A stretch of DNA of 45,288 nucleotides from assembly GCA_016789845.1 (NCBI GenBank), contig JAEUQA010000046.1, positions 1-45,288 on the forward strand, read 5' to 3'. Below the pieces are notes generated by a model. The model worked only from the letters and a program-made list of their open reading frames with translations. It was not told the origin of the DNA and did not search any database. Source of the stretch: Chromatiales bacterium (GTDB lineage: Bacteria > Pseudomonadota > Gammaproteobacteria > Steroidobacterales > GCA-2729495). Below, piece after piece: positions 8,039 through 15,960 of this stretch (positions are counted from its first letter, which is position 1; the number at the start of each line of letters is the position of its first letter). Made by a program: the position numbers and the translations under genes.

Positions 8039-9189
8039 AAATTTCCCGGACCCGCGTCGCGTGGGTGCTTGCCATCGTTGCCGTCGCCGGCGCCCTGTTC
8101 TGGGTCGTCCGTCGGCCCGGCCCGGCGGTCGTGACCGAACCCGTTCGCCGCGACATCGTCGAGGTCGTCGTGGCCAGCGGCAGGCTACAGGCCATCCGGG
8201 AGACCCAGGTCGGGGCCGAATCCTCCGGCATCGTCGAGAGCCTGGCCGTGAACGAGGGCGCGGTCGTGCGCACCGGCGACCTGCTGGGCCGGTTGACGCT
8301 CGGCGAGACTGCTGCACGGCTGGCCGCGACGGCGGCGGCGCTGGACGTGGCGGACAAGAACCTCCGTGCGGAGGAGGCCGCGCTGGAAAAGGCGCGCCAG
8401 GATCTTGCCCGCCTCGAACCGCTGGCAGCCCGCAAGCAGGTCTCGACCGCCGAACTGGAACGGGCGGCGGCCGATGCCCGGGTGCAGACGGCGCGGACCG
8501 AGGCTGCCCGCGCCCGGCGTCGCGAGGCCGCTGCCGAGGTGGAGCGGGTCCGTCCCGAGTTCGGCCGCCGCGAAGTGCGGGCGCCGTTCAATGGCGTCAT
8601 CACCGACCGGCTGGTGGAGCCGGGCACGCCCGTGTCGGCGGCCCAGGGCTGGTTCCGTATCTCGGAGATGGACGCGACCGAGATCGAGGTGGAGACCGAC
8701 GAGACCAACCTGGGCAAGCTGCGGGTAGGCCAGCCCGTGGTGGCCTTCGTCCCGGCATACCCCGACAAGCCCTTCCGCGGCACGCTAACCCAGGTCGGCC
8801 CGTTCGTGGACAGCGAGCGCGGCGTCGTGCGGCTCAAGATCACGCCCGAGGGCCTCCCGGATTTCGTGCTGCCGAACATGACGGTGGACGTGAGCATCGA
8901 GGTGCGGCGCGCGGACAACGCCCTCGCACTGCCAGTCAGTGCGGTCGCCCTGCAGGCCAACCCGCCATTCGTCCTTGCGGTGGGCAAGGGCGGCGTGCTG
9001 GAGCGGACCCCCGTCCGGGTGATCGGCCGGAATCCGGACTGGGTCGCCGTGGCGGACCTGCCCGAGGGCACCACCGTGGTGCGCCAGCAGGCCGGGTTGT
9101 CGCCAGGCCGCAAGGTGCGGCCGGTGGCGGGTCCGCCGGCGGATGGCGGTGGCGGCGGACCCCCGAAGAGCGCAGGCGCGACGCGCTGA
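8035..9189 (+). CDS. Periplasmic adaptor (membrane fusion protein), MacA-like
   Basis: A 384-residue HlyD/MacA-type adaptor for an inner-membrane exporter. There is one N-terminal transmembrane segment (about 8-25). A lipoyl half-domain (GIVESLAVNEGAVVRTGDLLG) and a long alpha-helical hairpin rich in Ala, Glu and Arg follow. Then come the second lipoyl half (VRAPFNGVITDRLVEPGTPV) and beta-barrel and membrane-proximal domains. The start is ATG at 8035, overlapping the B12-sensor stop. The frame is open further upstream, but that extension is antisense to nothing recognisable and crosses the sensor gene. It overlaps the permease by 1 nt (TGATG). Confidence 0.88.
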   Translation: MKISRTRVAWVLAIVAVAGALFWVVRRPGPAVVTEPVRRDIVEVVVASGRLQAIRETQVGAESSGIVESLAVNEGAVVRTGDLLGRLTLGETAARLAATAAALDVADKNLRAEEAALEKARQDLARLEPLAARKQVSTAELERAAADARVQTARTEAARARRREAAAEVERVRPEFGRREVRAPFNGVITDRLVEPGTPVSAAQGWFRISEMDATEIEVETDETNLGKLRVGQPVVAFVPAYPDKPFRGTLTQVGPFVDSERGVVRLKITPEGLPDFVLPNMTVDVSIEVRRADNALALPVSAVALQANPPFVLAVGKGGVLERTPVRVIGRNPDWVAVADLPEGTTVVRQQAGLSPGRKVRPVAGPPADGGGGGPPKSAGATR

Positions 9190-10445
9190 TGACGACCTAC
9201 TTCATCCGCTCGGTCGCGTTCCGGCACCTGCGCTACAGCGTCGGCCAGTCGCTGCTGACGATCGGCGTGGTGGGCATCAGCGTGCTCCTCATCATCTACC
9301 TGCGCACCATCATCGGCGGCACCCAGACCCGCATCGTGCAGAACACGACGGGCGCCATCCCGCACATCACGGTGGAGCCGCCGGAACGCACGCCGGTGGG
9401 CGCCTGGCAGCTGGCGAACCTCGGCATCGACCCGGACACGCTCTACGTGGGCGAGGTCGTGAACCTGCCCAAGGCCCGGGAGAGCATCGAGGACTGGCGG
9501 CTGTGGCTGCCGTCGCTGGATGGCGCGGATCCCGCCGTGACTGCGGTGTCGCCCATCGTGACCGGCCAGGCCTTCATGAACCGCGGCTCCCGCAGGCAGT
9601 CGGTCCGGCTTGCCGGCGTCATCCCCGAGCGGCACAACGGCATCGTCGAGATCGAGAAGAGCCTCGTGTCCGGGCGCTTCATCGGCATGTCGCCCGGGGA
9701 CATCGTGCTCGGCCGGAAGCTCGCCACCGATTTCGGCCTGAAGCTGCGCGACAAGGTGCGGCTGGTGGGCCCCGAGGGCCTCACGCTGAACTTCACCGTC
9801 GCCGGCATCTACAACACCGGCTTCGGCCAGGTGGACGACGGCCAGGTGTTCGTGACCCTGCGGGATGGCCAGTCGCTGCTGGAGTTGGGTGGCTCGATCA
9901 GTTCCTTCGGGATCAAGCTCGCCGACCTCTACGCGGCGGAGAACATCGCGCGCCGGATTGCGCCCGGCCTGCCCTTCAAGGTGCGCTCCTGGGTCGTGGA
10001 CAATCCCAACCTGTTCGTGACCCTGGCGTCCCAGGGCCAGACCCGGGACCTGATCCTGATCATGACGACCATCGCATCCGGCTTCGGCATTGGCAGCATC
10101 CTGGTGATGGTAGTCACCAGCAAGTACCGGGAGATCGGCATCCTGAAGGCGATGGGCGCCACGCCGGGCGAGATCCAGAGCATCTTCGTGCTGGAGGGCC
10201 TGTTACTGGCGTTCCTCGGCTGCCTGGCCGGCGTGCCGCTGGGCGTCGTGCTGCTGAAGGCGCTGGCGGCGATCCGCTCCGTGGGCCCGGATGGCCGCGT
10301 GGGCTCGCCCTTCCTCATCGAGATCGACCCCGTGCTGCTGGTCGGCGCCTCCCTCGTGGCGATCGTCACGGGCGCCATCGCGTCCTACTTCCCGGCCCGC
10401 CGGGCGGGGCAGGTGGATCCCATCCAGGTGATTCGTGGCAGCTGA
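9189..10445 (+). CDS. ABC exporter permease, MacB/LolE-like FtsX family
   Basis: A 418-residue permease with one N-terminal transmembrane helix (about 19-40) and a large periplasmic MacB-type domain (about 45-270). A three-helix C-terminal FtsX domain follows, with the typical TSKYREIGILKAMGATPGEI coupling segment and the ending ARRAGQVDPIQVIRG. Together with the adaptor and the ATPase it forms a tripartite MacAB-like system. The substrate (peptide, lipid, lipoprotein or siderophore) cannot be told from sequence. No outer-membrane TolC-like gene is in the window. Confidence 0.88.
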   Translation: MTTYFIRSVAFRHLRYSVGQSLLTIGVVGISVLLIIYLRTIIGGTQTRIVQNTTGAIPHITVEPPERTPVGAWQLANLGIDPDTLYVGEVVNLPKARESIEDWRLWLPSLDGADPAVTAVSPIVTGQAFMNRGSRRQSVRLAGVIPERHNGIVEIEKSLVSGRFIGMSPGDIVLGRKLATDFGLKLRDKVRLVGPEGLTLNFTVAGIYNTGFGQVDDGQVFVTLRDGQSLLELGGSISSFGIKLADLYAAENIARRIAPGLPFKVRSWVVDNPNLFVTLASQGQTRDLILIMTTIASGFGIGSILVMVVTSKYREIGILKAMGATPGEIQSIFVLEGLLLAFLGCLAGVPLGVVLLKALAAIRSVGPDGRVGSPFLIEIDPVLLVGASLVAIVTGAIASYFPARRAGQVDPIQVIRGS

Positions 10446-10458
10446 CCGAAGGATGATG

Positions 10459-11190
10459 ATGCCGCAGCCCGTCGTCGAGCTGGATAGGGTAGGCAAGACC
10501 TACTACACGGGGGACGTGGAGACGCCCGTGCTCTTCGACCTGTCCTTCTCCATCGTGCCCGGCGAGTTCGTGGCGATCGTCGGCGGCAGCGGTTCCGGCA
10601 AGACGACCCTGCTGAACCTCATGGGCCTGCTGGACCGGCCGACCGCCGGGGTGATCCGCGTGGAGGGCCGGGAGGTCAGCCACCTGGACGAGCTGGGCCG
10701 GGCCCGGATGCGCCGGGACCGGCTCGGCTTCATCTTCCAGTTCCACTACCTGCTGCCGGAGTTCACCGTCCTCGAGAACGCGCTGATGCCCTGCCGGATG
10801 CGGGGCCGGGAGTTCGAGAAATCCCGGGAAGCCCGCATGCGGGAACTGCTGACCTACGTGGGCCTGGAGGAAAAGCTCAACGTGCGCCCGCCCCAGCTGT
10901 CCGGCGGGCAGCAGCAGCGGGTCGCCGTCGTGCGCTCGCTGGCCAACGATCCCGCGGTGGTCTTTGCCGACGAGCCGACGGGCAACCTGGACAGCAAGAG
11001 CGGCCGCATGGTGTTCGACCTCATGAAGCGCCTCAGCCGCGAGTCCGGCACGGCCTTCATCATGGTGACCCACGACGACAACTTCGCCCTGGAGGCCGAC
11101 CGGGTCATCCGCATCCGGGACGGCCGCATCCAGGCGCCCCCTGGCAGGCACGAGGGGACGGAGCTTGCGGTTGCGGCGCCAGAGGCGTAA
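10459..11190 (+). CDS. ABC exporter ATPase, MacB/LolD-like
   Basis: A 243-residue ATPase of the LolD/MacB class. Walker A is GGSGSGKT at 42-49. The signature is LSGGQQQRVA, Walker B is VVFADEPTGNLD, and the H-loop is MVTHD. Three ATGs in a row lie at 10453, 10456 and 10459; the last is chosen because GAAGG ends 6 nt before it. A GTG at 10435 is also in frame but overlaps the permease end. It completes the sensor-adaptor-permease-ATPase operon. Confidence 0.92.
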   Translation: MPQPVVELDRVGKTYYTGDVETPVLFDLSFSIVPGEFVAIVGGSGSGKTTLLNLMGLLDRPTAGVIRVEGREVSHLDELGRARMRRDRLGFIFQFHYLLPEFTVLENALMPCRMRGREFEKSREARMRELLTYVGLEEKLNVRPPQLSGGQQQRVAVVRSLANDPAVVFADEPTGNLDSKSGRMVFDLMKRLSRESGTAFIMVTHDDNFALEADRVIRIRDGRIQAPPGRHEGTELAVAAPEA

Positions 11191-11209
11191 GAATCCGAGG
11201 CATGCAGCG

Positions 11210-11256
<47 letters not shown>

Positions 11257-11295
11257 GAAGAGTTTCGAGAAGCTGCCCTTCGGCTGAGGGCTTCT

Positions 11296-12117
11296 GTGGA
11301 CCAGCGAGTCACCCACAAGCAGGGTGGTATTCCGACGTTCTTCGACGCCTATCTCGCAAACCTGATCGACTACTTCTCCGGCACTGAGGCCGTCCACGGC
11401 TGGAAGTTTGAGCCGGGCGCCACGCCCGGTACGGACTCAGGAAATGCGGCGATCGGCCTGCAGTGGCTTCGGCAGTTCCTTGCCAAGCACGATCACGAAC
11501 GGTTCGTGTCCTACGGTGCCAGACGGGCCATTGACCCGCGGTACGCCTGCGATATCGGTCCGTTCGAGCTGGCGATGAGCCAGGGCGTTGGTGGGTGCTT
11601 AGAGTGGATGGGCGAACCACTGTTCAAGACGGTTTTTGATTTTGCCCTGATTCCGATGCTCGTGCAGGAAGTGAAACCCGCGACGATCCTCGAGATTGGG
11701 TCGGGAACCGGCACAAGCGCCCGGTGGGTCGCGGACATGTGCGCCGTGGCCGGTATTTCGACGCAAGTGCTTTCCGTGGACGTGCGGCCAGTCATGGACG
11801 GCGCCCAGACAGGCGTGACGTTTCACCGCGGGGATTGTAACGACCCGGCGTCACTCTTCCCGGTGGAGAGCCTGCGTGCGGCGGCTCGTCCGTGGCTGTT
11901 GATCGAGGACGCACACACGAACGTCGTGGGTGTGCTGAGGCATTTCGACGGATACCTCCGGCGGGGGGATTACCTGATCGTCGAGGATAGCCGGGACAAG
12001 CACGACGCCCTCGGTGCCTTCGTCACCGACCGGTACCGGGTGGATACTCGCTACACGGACTTCTTCGGGCGTAACGCCACGAGTGCCGAGGACGCCATTT
12101 TCGCGGTAGTAGCGTAG
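11296..12117 (+). CDS. CmcI/cephalosporin hydroxylase-family class I SAM methyltransferase
   Basis: A 273-residue protein with a Rossmann methyltransferase core. The SAM-binding loop is ILEIGSGTGTSARW (131-144), the acidic residue after beta-2 is in SVDVRP, and IEDAH (203-207) with YLIVEDSRDKHD matches the Mg-binding acidic region of CmcI-type methyltransferases, which act on small hydroxylated metabolites or sugars (rhamnosyl O-methyltransferases). Start: GTG at 11296 with GAGGG 5 nt upstream. Base composition looks clearly less GC-rich than its neighbours and a microsatellite precedes it, which hints at acquisition. The substrate is unknown. Confidence 0.75.
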   Translation: MDQRVTHKQGGIPTFFDAYLANLIDYFSGTEAVHGWKFEPGATPGTDSGNAAIGLQWLRQFLAKHDHERFVSYGARRAIDPRYACDIGPFELAMSQGVGGCLEWMGEPLFKTVFDFALIPMLVQEVKPATILEIGSGTGTSARWVADMCAVAGISTQVLSVDVRPVMDGAQTGVTFHRGDCNDPASLFPVESLRAAARPWLLIEDAHTNVVGVLRHFDGYLRRGDYLIVEDSRDKHDALGAFVTDRYRVDTRYTDFFGRNATSAEDAIFAVVA

Positions 12118-12134
12118 CGCCGCTGTCGGTTCGA

Positions 12135-12167
12135 ACCGTATTGCCTGGGCGGAAGCCGCCCTACGGT
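12135..12167. repeat. Hairpin with GTAG head, second repeat type
   Basis: ACCGTA (12135-12140) pairs with TACGGT (12162-12167), and inside it GGGCGG pairs with CCGCCC around aag. On the minus strand the unit reads GTAGGGCGGCTTCCGCCC, so it again has a GTAG head. It sits 17 nt after the methyltransferase stop and may also act as a terminator. Confidence 0.6.
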
Positions 12168-12219
12168 GCCGTGGCAAGCCTCCGCTGGACTTGCGGGCCG
12201 GCCCGGTGACAATAGCGGT

Positions 12220-13203
12220 ATGCTCCTCCCCGAACACGACTTCATCAAGCCGCGCTCCCTGGCCGAGGGCCTCGCAGTGCTGCGCGACGCGCCGCCCGGC
12301 GTGCGGCTGCTCGGCGGCGGGACCGACGTGGTGTTCAACATGCGCTGCCGGCTGATGACGCCGGATACCGTGCTGAGCCTCAGGGACATCCCCGAGCTGC
12401 AGGGAGTGGACGTCCTGCCCGACGGCAGCCTGCGCCTCGGCGCGGCCACGCGCCTCACCGACCTGGTCGCCGACCCGGTCCTGCGCGAGCGCTACCCGGC
12501 ACTGGTCAAGGCGTTCCGCGCGGTGGCGTCCCGGCATGTGCGCAACATGGCGACCCTGGGCGGCAACCTCTGCCTCGACACGCGCTGCTGGTTCACGAAC
12601 CAGACGAAGGAGTGGCGGGATGCGAAGGGTCCCTGCCTCAAGACCGGCAAGGACGTCTGCCACGCGATCCAGGGATCCCCCATCTGCGTCGCGCTGAACA
12701 ATGCCGACTCGCCGCCGGCGCTCATCGCCGTCGATGCCACCGTGACCCTCGCCAGCCACCGGGGCGAGCGCACACTGCCGCTCCGGGACTTCTACCGCGA
12801 GGACGGCATCCGGCACACTGTCCTCGAGCCCGACGAGGTCCTGACGGAGGTCACCATTCCACCAACCAGGGACCGCCTGGTCTTCCTCAAGGAGACCGCC
12901 CGGCAGGGCATGGACTTCTCCTACGGCACGATCGCCATCCGCGCCGACGGCAACGGTGCCCGCGCGACCCGGCTCCACATCGTACTCGGCTCGCTGACCA
13001 CGGCGCCCCGGGACCTCAGCACCGCCGGGGAACGCCTGGTGGCTCTTGGGCTCGGCGATGACGGCATCGACGCCGCCTGCGCCACGATCCGCGACGCGCT
13101 CGGACCCCTGACCAACCTCTACTCGCCGGCCGCTTACAAGCGCGAGCTGGCCCGGACCCTGCTGCGCAAGGCCATCGTGGAGTTGCGGGAGATGCCGGCA
13201 TGA
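12220..13203 (+). CDS. hcrB: Molybdenum hydroxylase FAD subunit with extra [4Fe-4S] loop (4-hydroxybenzoyl-CoA reductase beta-like)
   Basis: A 327-residue FAD-binding subunit of the xanthine dehydrogenase family; FAD motifs are LGGGTDVV near 31-38 and ATLGGNLC at 111-118. An insertion rich in cysteine follows: Cys123, Cys139, Cys147 and Cys156. Spacings of 16, 8 and 9 match the four ligands of the additional [4Fe-4S] cluster of Thauera 4-hydroxybenzoyl-CoA reductase beta subunit, as recalled from its structure. Ordinary xanthine dehydrogenases lack this loop. Start: ATG at 12220; a GACAAT -10-like box ends 6 nt before it. It overlaps the next gene by ATGA. Confidence 0.87.
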   Translation: MLLPEHDFIKPRSLAEGLAVLRDAPPGVRLLGGGTDVVFNMRCRLMTPDTVLSLRDIPELQGVDVLPDGSLRLGAATRLTDLVADPVLRERYPALVKAFRAVASRHVRNMATLGGNLCLDTRCWFTNQTKEWRDAKGPCLKTGKDVCHAIQGSPICVALNNADSPPALIAVDATVTLASHRGERTLPLRDFYREDGIRHTVLEPDEVLTEVTIPPTRDRLVFLKETARQGMDFSYGTIAIRADGNGARATRLHIVLGSLTTAPRDLSTAGERLVALGLGDDGIDAACATIRDALGPLTNLYSPAAYKRELARTLLRKAIVELREMPA

Positions 13204-13685
13204 AGAAGGGCTTCATCACCCTGACCGTCAATGGCGACGCCCACGAGGTCGCGGTCAGCTCCCGGCACACGCTGCTCGACGTCCTGCGGGGCAAGCTGCA
13301 GCTGATGGGCACGAAGGAGGGCTGCACCACCGGCTCCTGCGGCGTGTGCACCGTCAACAATGCCCGCGGCGAGGCCGTGCTGTCCTGTCTCACACCCGCC
13401 CTCGAGTGGGACGGCCAGGCGGTCACCACCATCGAGGGCCTGGAGAAGAACGGCCAGCTGGCGCCAATCCAGCAGGCCTTCATCGACTACCACGCCGTCC
13501 AGTGCGGCTTCTGCACGCCGGGGGTGATCATGTCCGCCCAGGCCGTGCTGAACCTGACGCCCACGCCGGGCGAGGACGACATCAATGACGGCCTGGCCGG
13601 CGTGATCTGCCGCTGCACCGGCCACATCAAGGTGAAGGAAGCGATCCGGCACGCCGGCGATTACGTCGCCGGGCGGAAGGCCTGA
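13200..13685 (+). CDS. hcrC: Molybdenum hydroxylase small [2Fe-2S] subunit (4-hydroxybenzoyl-CoA reductase gamma-like)
   Basis: A 161-residue iron-sulfur subunit carrying both [2Fe-2S] clusters of the family. The plant-ferredoxin cluster is bound by Cys42, Cys47, Cys50 and Cys63 (EGCTTGSCGVC). The helical-domain cluster is bound by Cys102, Cys105, Cys137 and Cys139 (QCGFCTPG and CRCTGH). It passes electrons between the molybdenum site and the FAD subunit. It overlaps the FAD-subunit gene by ATGA and is followed after 4 nt by the large subunit. Confidence 0.93.
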   Translation: MKKGFITLTVNGDAHEVAVSSRHTLLDVLRGKLQLMGTKEGCTTGSCGVCTVNNARGEAVLSCLTPALEWDGQAVTTIEGLEKNGQLAPIQQAFIDYHAVQCGFCTPGVIMSAQAVLNLTPTPGEDDINDGLAGVICRCTGHIKVKEAIRHAGDYVAGRKA

Positions 13686-13689
13686 CGGC

Positions 13690-15960
13690 ATGAGCAGCCC
13701 GGACGACCTCAGCGTCATCGGCCGCCGCCAGCCGCGCCTCGACGGCTTCGACAAGGTCTCCGGCCGGTCGGTCTTCACGGACGACATCGTGCTGCCGGGC
13801 ATGCTCCACGGCCGCATCCTCCGCAGCCCGCACTCCCGCGCGCGCATCGTCTCCATCGACACCTCCCGGGCACTGGCCCTGCCGGGCGTGAAGGCGGTGG
13901 TGACCAACGCGGATGCCCCCGACCTGCTGTTCTCGGACCAGCAGCCGCTGCTCGCGCAGGGCTTCGTGCATTACGTGGGCGAGGAGGTGGCCGCCGTTGC
14001 CGCCACCGACCCGCTGGTCGCCGAGGCGGCGCTGGATCTCATCCACGTGGAGTACGAGGTGCTGCCCGCCATCACCTCGCTGCGCAAGGCGATGCAGCCC
14101 GGCGCGCCCCGGCTCCACGAGTGGGCGCCGGGCAACGTGGCCCTGACCCACGAGAAGGACTTCGGCGACCCGGACGCCGCCTTCGCCGCCAGCGATCTCG
14201 TCATCACCGACGAGTTCCGCTCGCCGGTCCAGCACAACACGCTGGCCGAGCTGCACGTGGCGCTCGCCGACTTCACCAACCCCGCCAAGCTGCACATGTG
14301 GACGCCCACCCAGGGCGCGCCCATGTACCAGATGGCGCTGGCCAGGGCCTTCGGCCTGGAGACGAGCCAGGTGCGCATCGTCTACGGCAACGTGGGCGGC
14401 GCGTTCACGGGCCGCGGCCGCGCGAAGCCCCACCACTTCATCGCCGCGCTGCTGTCCCGGCACGCCGCCAAGCCCGTGAAGATCAAGGCTACCGGGGACG
14501 AGGAATTCATCATGTTCCGCGGCTCCGGGGAGACCCAGTACCGCTTCCGCACGGGTGTCACCCGGGATGGCAGGATCAGGGCACTGGAAGCCGACGTGAG
14601 CTTCGATGCCGGCGCCCACGCGGAGTGGGCCATGATCCTCTGGCTGCCGGCGCCCTACCTCAACTGGCTCTACAAGGTGGACGCCGTCCGCTACAGGGGC
14701 CGCTTCATCTACACGAACACGGTGCCGAAGGGCTCCCACCACGGCGGCATCTTCGGCCGGCTGTCGGCGGGCTGGATGCAGCACCTGAATCACGTGGCGG
14801 AGGAGCTCGGCATGGATCCCGCCGAGTTCCACCGGAAGAACGCCATCGAGGCGGGCCATCACGCCCTGGACGGCAGCGACTTCGCGTCCTGCGGCCTGAA
14901 GGAGTGCATCGACAAGGTCGTCGAGCGCTCCGGCTGGAAGGACAAGTACGGCAAGCTGCCGCCCTACCGGGGCATCGGCATCGGCATCGGCGCCCAGGCC
15001 TCCGGCGGCAAGAACGCCGCCAACGACACCTCGGCGGCCATGCTCAGGGTGGCCGACGACGGCATCGTGACCCTCTACACCGGCATCCCGGACATGGGGC
15101 AGGGCTCCCACACCGTGATGGGCATGATCGCCGCCGAAGTGCTGGGCGTGGAGCCGGAGGACATCCGCATCGTCGGTGGCGACTCGGACATCACTCCTTT
15201 CGACTGGGGCGCGTTCTCCCAGCGCGGCACGTTCACCACGGGGAACGCCGTGAAGGCGGCCGCCCAGGACGCCCGCGGCCAGCTTGCCGATACCATTGCA
15301 CCGCTGCTCGGCGTGGCACCAGCCGACCTCGAGTTCGCCCACCGCCGCGTGTGGGTGCGGGGCGAGGCCCCGGACGCGCCAAGCCGCTCCTTCAGCTTCC
15401 GCGAGGCCATCGGCAAGGCGTTCAATGGCGTCGAGGGGCGCTCGGTCATGGGCCGCGGCTTCTTCAACTCGCCGCGACCGTCCGGCTCGCTCGCCTATTC
15501 CTTCGGCGCCCAGGTGGCGGAAGTGGAGGTGGACCCGGAGTCCGGCGCCGTGAAGGTGCTGAAGGTCACGGCGGCCCATGACATCGGCCGCGCGCTGAAT
15601 CCCCTGGCGGTGGAAGGCCAGCTGGACGGGCAGGTCTTCTCCGGCATGAGCCAGGTCTTGTATGAGGAGTGCCGCATGGACGGCGGCCAGATCCTCAATC
15701 CATCCCGACTCGAGTACAAGCTGCCCCGGACCTACGAGCTGCCCGAGGTCGAATACATCCTGGTGGAGACCATCGACCCCTACGGACCCTTTGGTGCCAA
15801 GGAAGTGGGCGAGGGCCCGATCGTGGTCACCATGGCGGCGGTCGCGAACGCCGTGGCGAACGCGGTGGGGGAGATGCTGCCCCAGATTCCCATGACGCCC
15901 TGGCGACTGCTGCGGGTGATCCGCTACCGCAAGAAGCGCGCCGCTGTGTCGGGCCCATGA
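13690..15960 (+). CDS. hcrA: Molybdenum hydroxylase large subunit (4-hydroxybenzoyl-CoA reductase alpha-like)
   Basis: A 756-residue molybdopterin-cytosine-dinucleotide subunit of the xanthine dehydrogenase family. The N-terminal hammerhead domain begins [24 protein letters not shown]. Cofactor loops such as [12 protein letters not shown] and [12 protein letters not shown] are present, and the conserved active-site glutamate is Glu708 in KEVGEGP. The gene order FAD-FeS-Mo and the [4Fe-4S] loop of the FAD subunit point to the benzoyl-CoA/4-hydroxybenzoyl-CoA reductase branch. A related dehydrogenase acting on another aromatic or heterocyclic substrate cannot be excluded. It overlaps ppc by ATGA. 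Confidence 0.87.
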   Translation: MSSPDDLSVIGRRQPRLDGFDKVSGRSVFTDDIVLPGMLHGRILRSPHSRARIVSIDTSRALALPGVKAVVTNADAPDLLFSDQQPLLAQGFVHYVGEEVAAVAATDPLVAEAALDLIHVEYEVLPAITSLRKAMQPGAPRLHEWAPGNVALTHEKDFGDPDAAFAASDLVITDEFRSPVQHNTLAELHVALADFTNPAKLHMWTPTQGAPMYQMALARAFGLETSQVRIVYGNVGGAFTGRGRAKPHHFIAALLSRHAAKPVKIKATGDEEFIMFRGSGETQYRFRTGVTRDGRIRALEADVSFDAGAHAEWAMILWLPAPYLNWLYKVDAVRYRGRFIYTNTVPKGSHHGGIFGRLSAGWMQHLNHVAEELGMDPAEFHRKNAIEAGHHALDGSDFASCGLKECIDKVVERSGWKDKYGKLPPYRGIGIGIGAQASGGKNAANDTSAAMLRVADDGIVTLYTGIPDMGQGSHTVMGMIAAEVLGVEPEDIRIVGGDSDITPFDWGAFSQRGTFTTGNAVKAAAQDARGQLADTIAPLLGVAPADLEFAHRRVWVRGEAPDAPSRSFSFREAIGKAFNGVEGRSVMGRGFFNSPRPSGSLAYSFGAQVAEVEVDPESGAVKVLKVTAAHDIGRALNPLAVEGQLDGQVFSGMSQVLYEECRMDGGQILNPSRLEYKLPRTYELPEVEYILVETIDPYGPFGAKEVGEGPIVVTMAAVANAVANAVGEMLPQIPMTPWRLLRVIRYRKKRAAVSGP

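Noticed and set aside
13627..15579. 650-codon minus-strand open frame
   Set aside because: Antisense shadow of the molybdenum hydroxylase large subunit.
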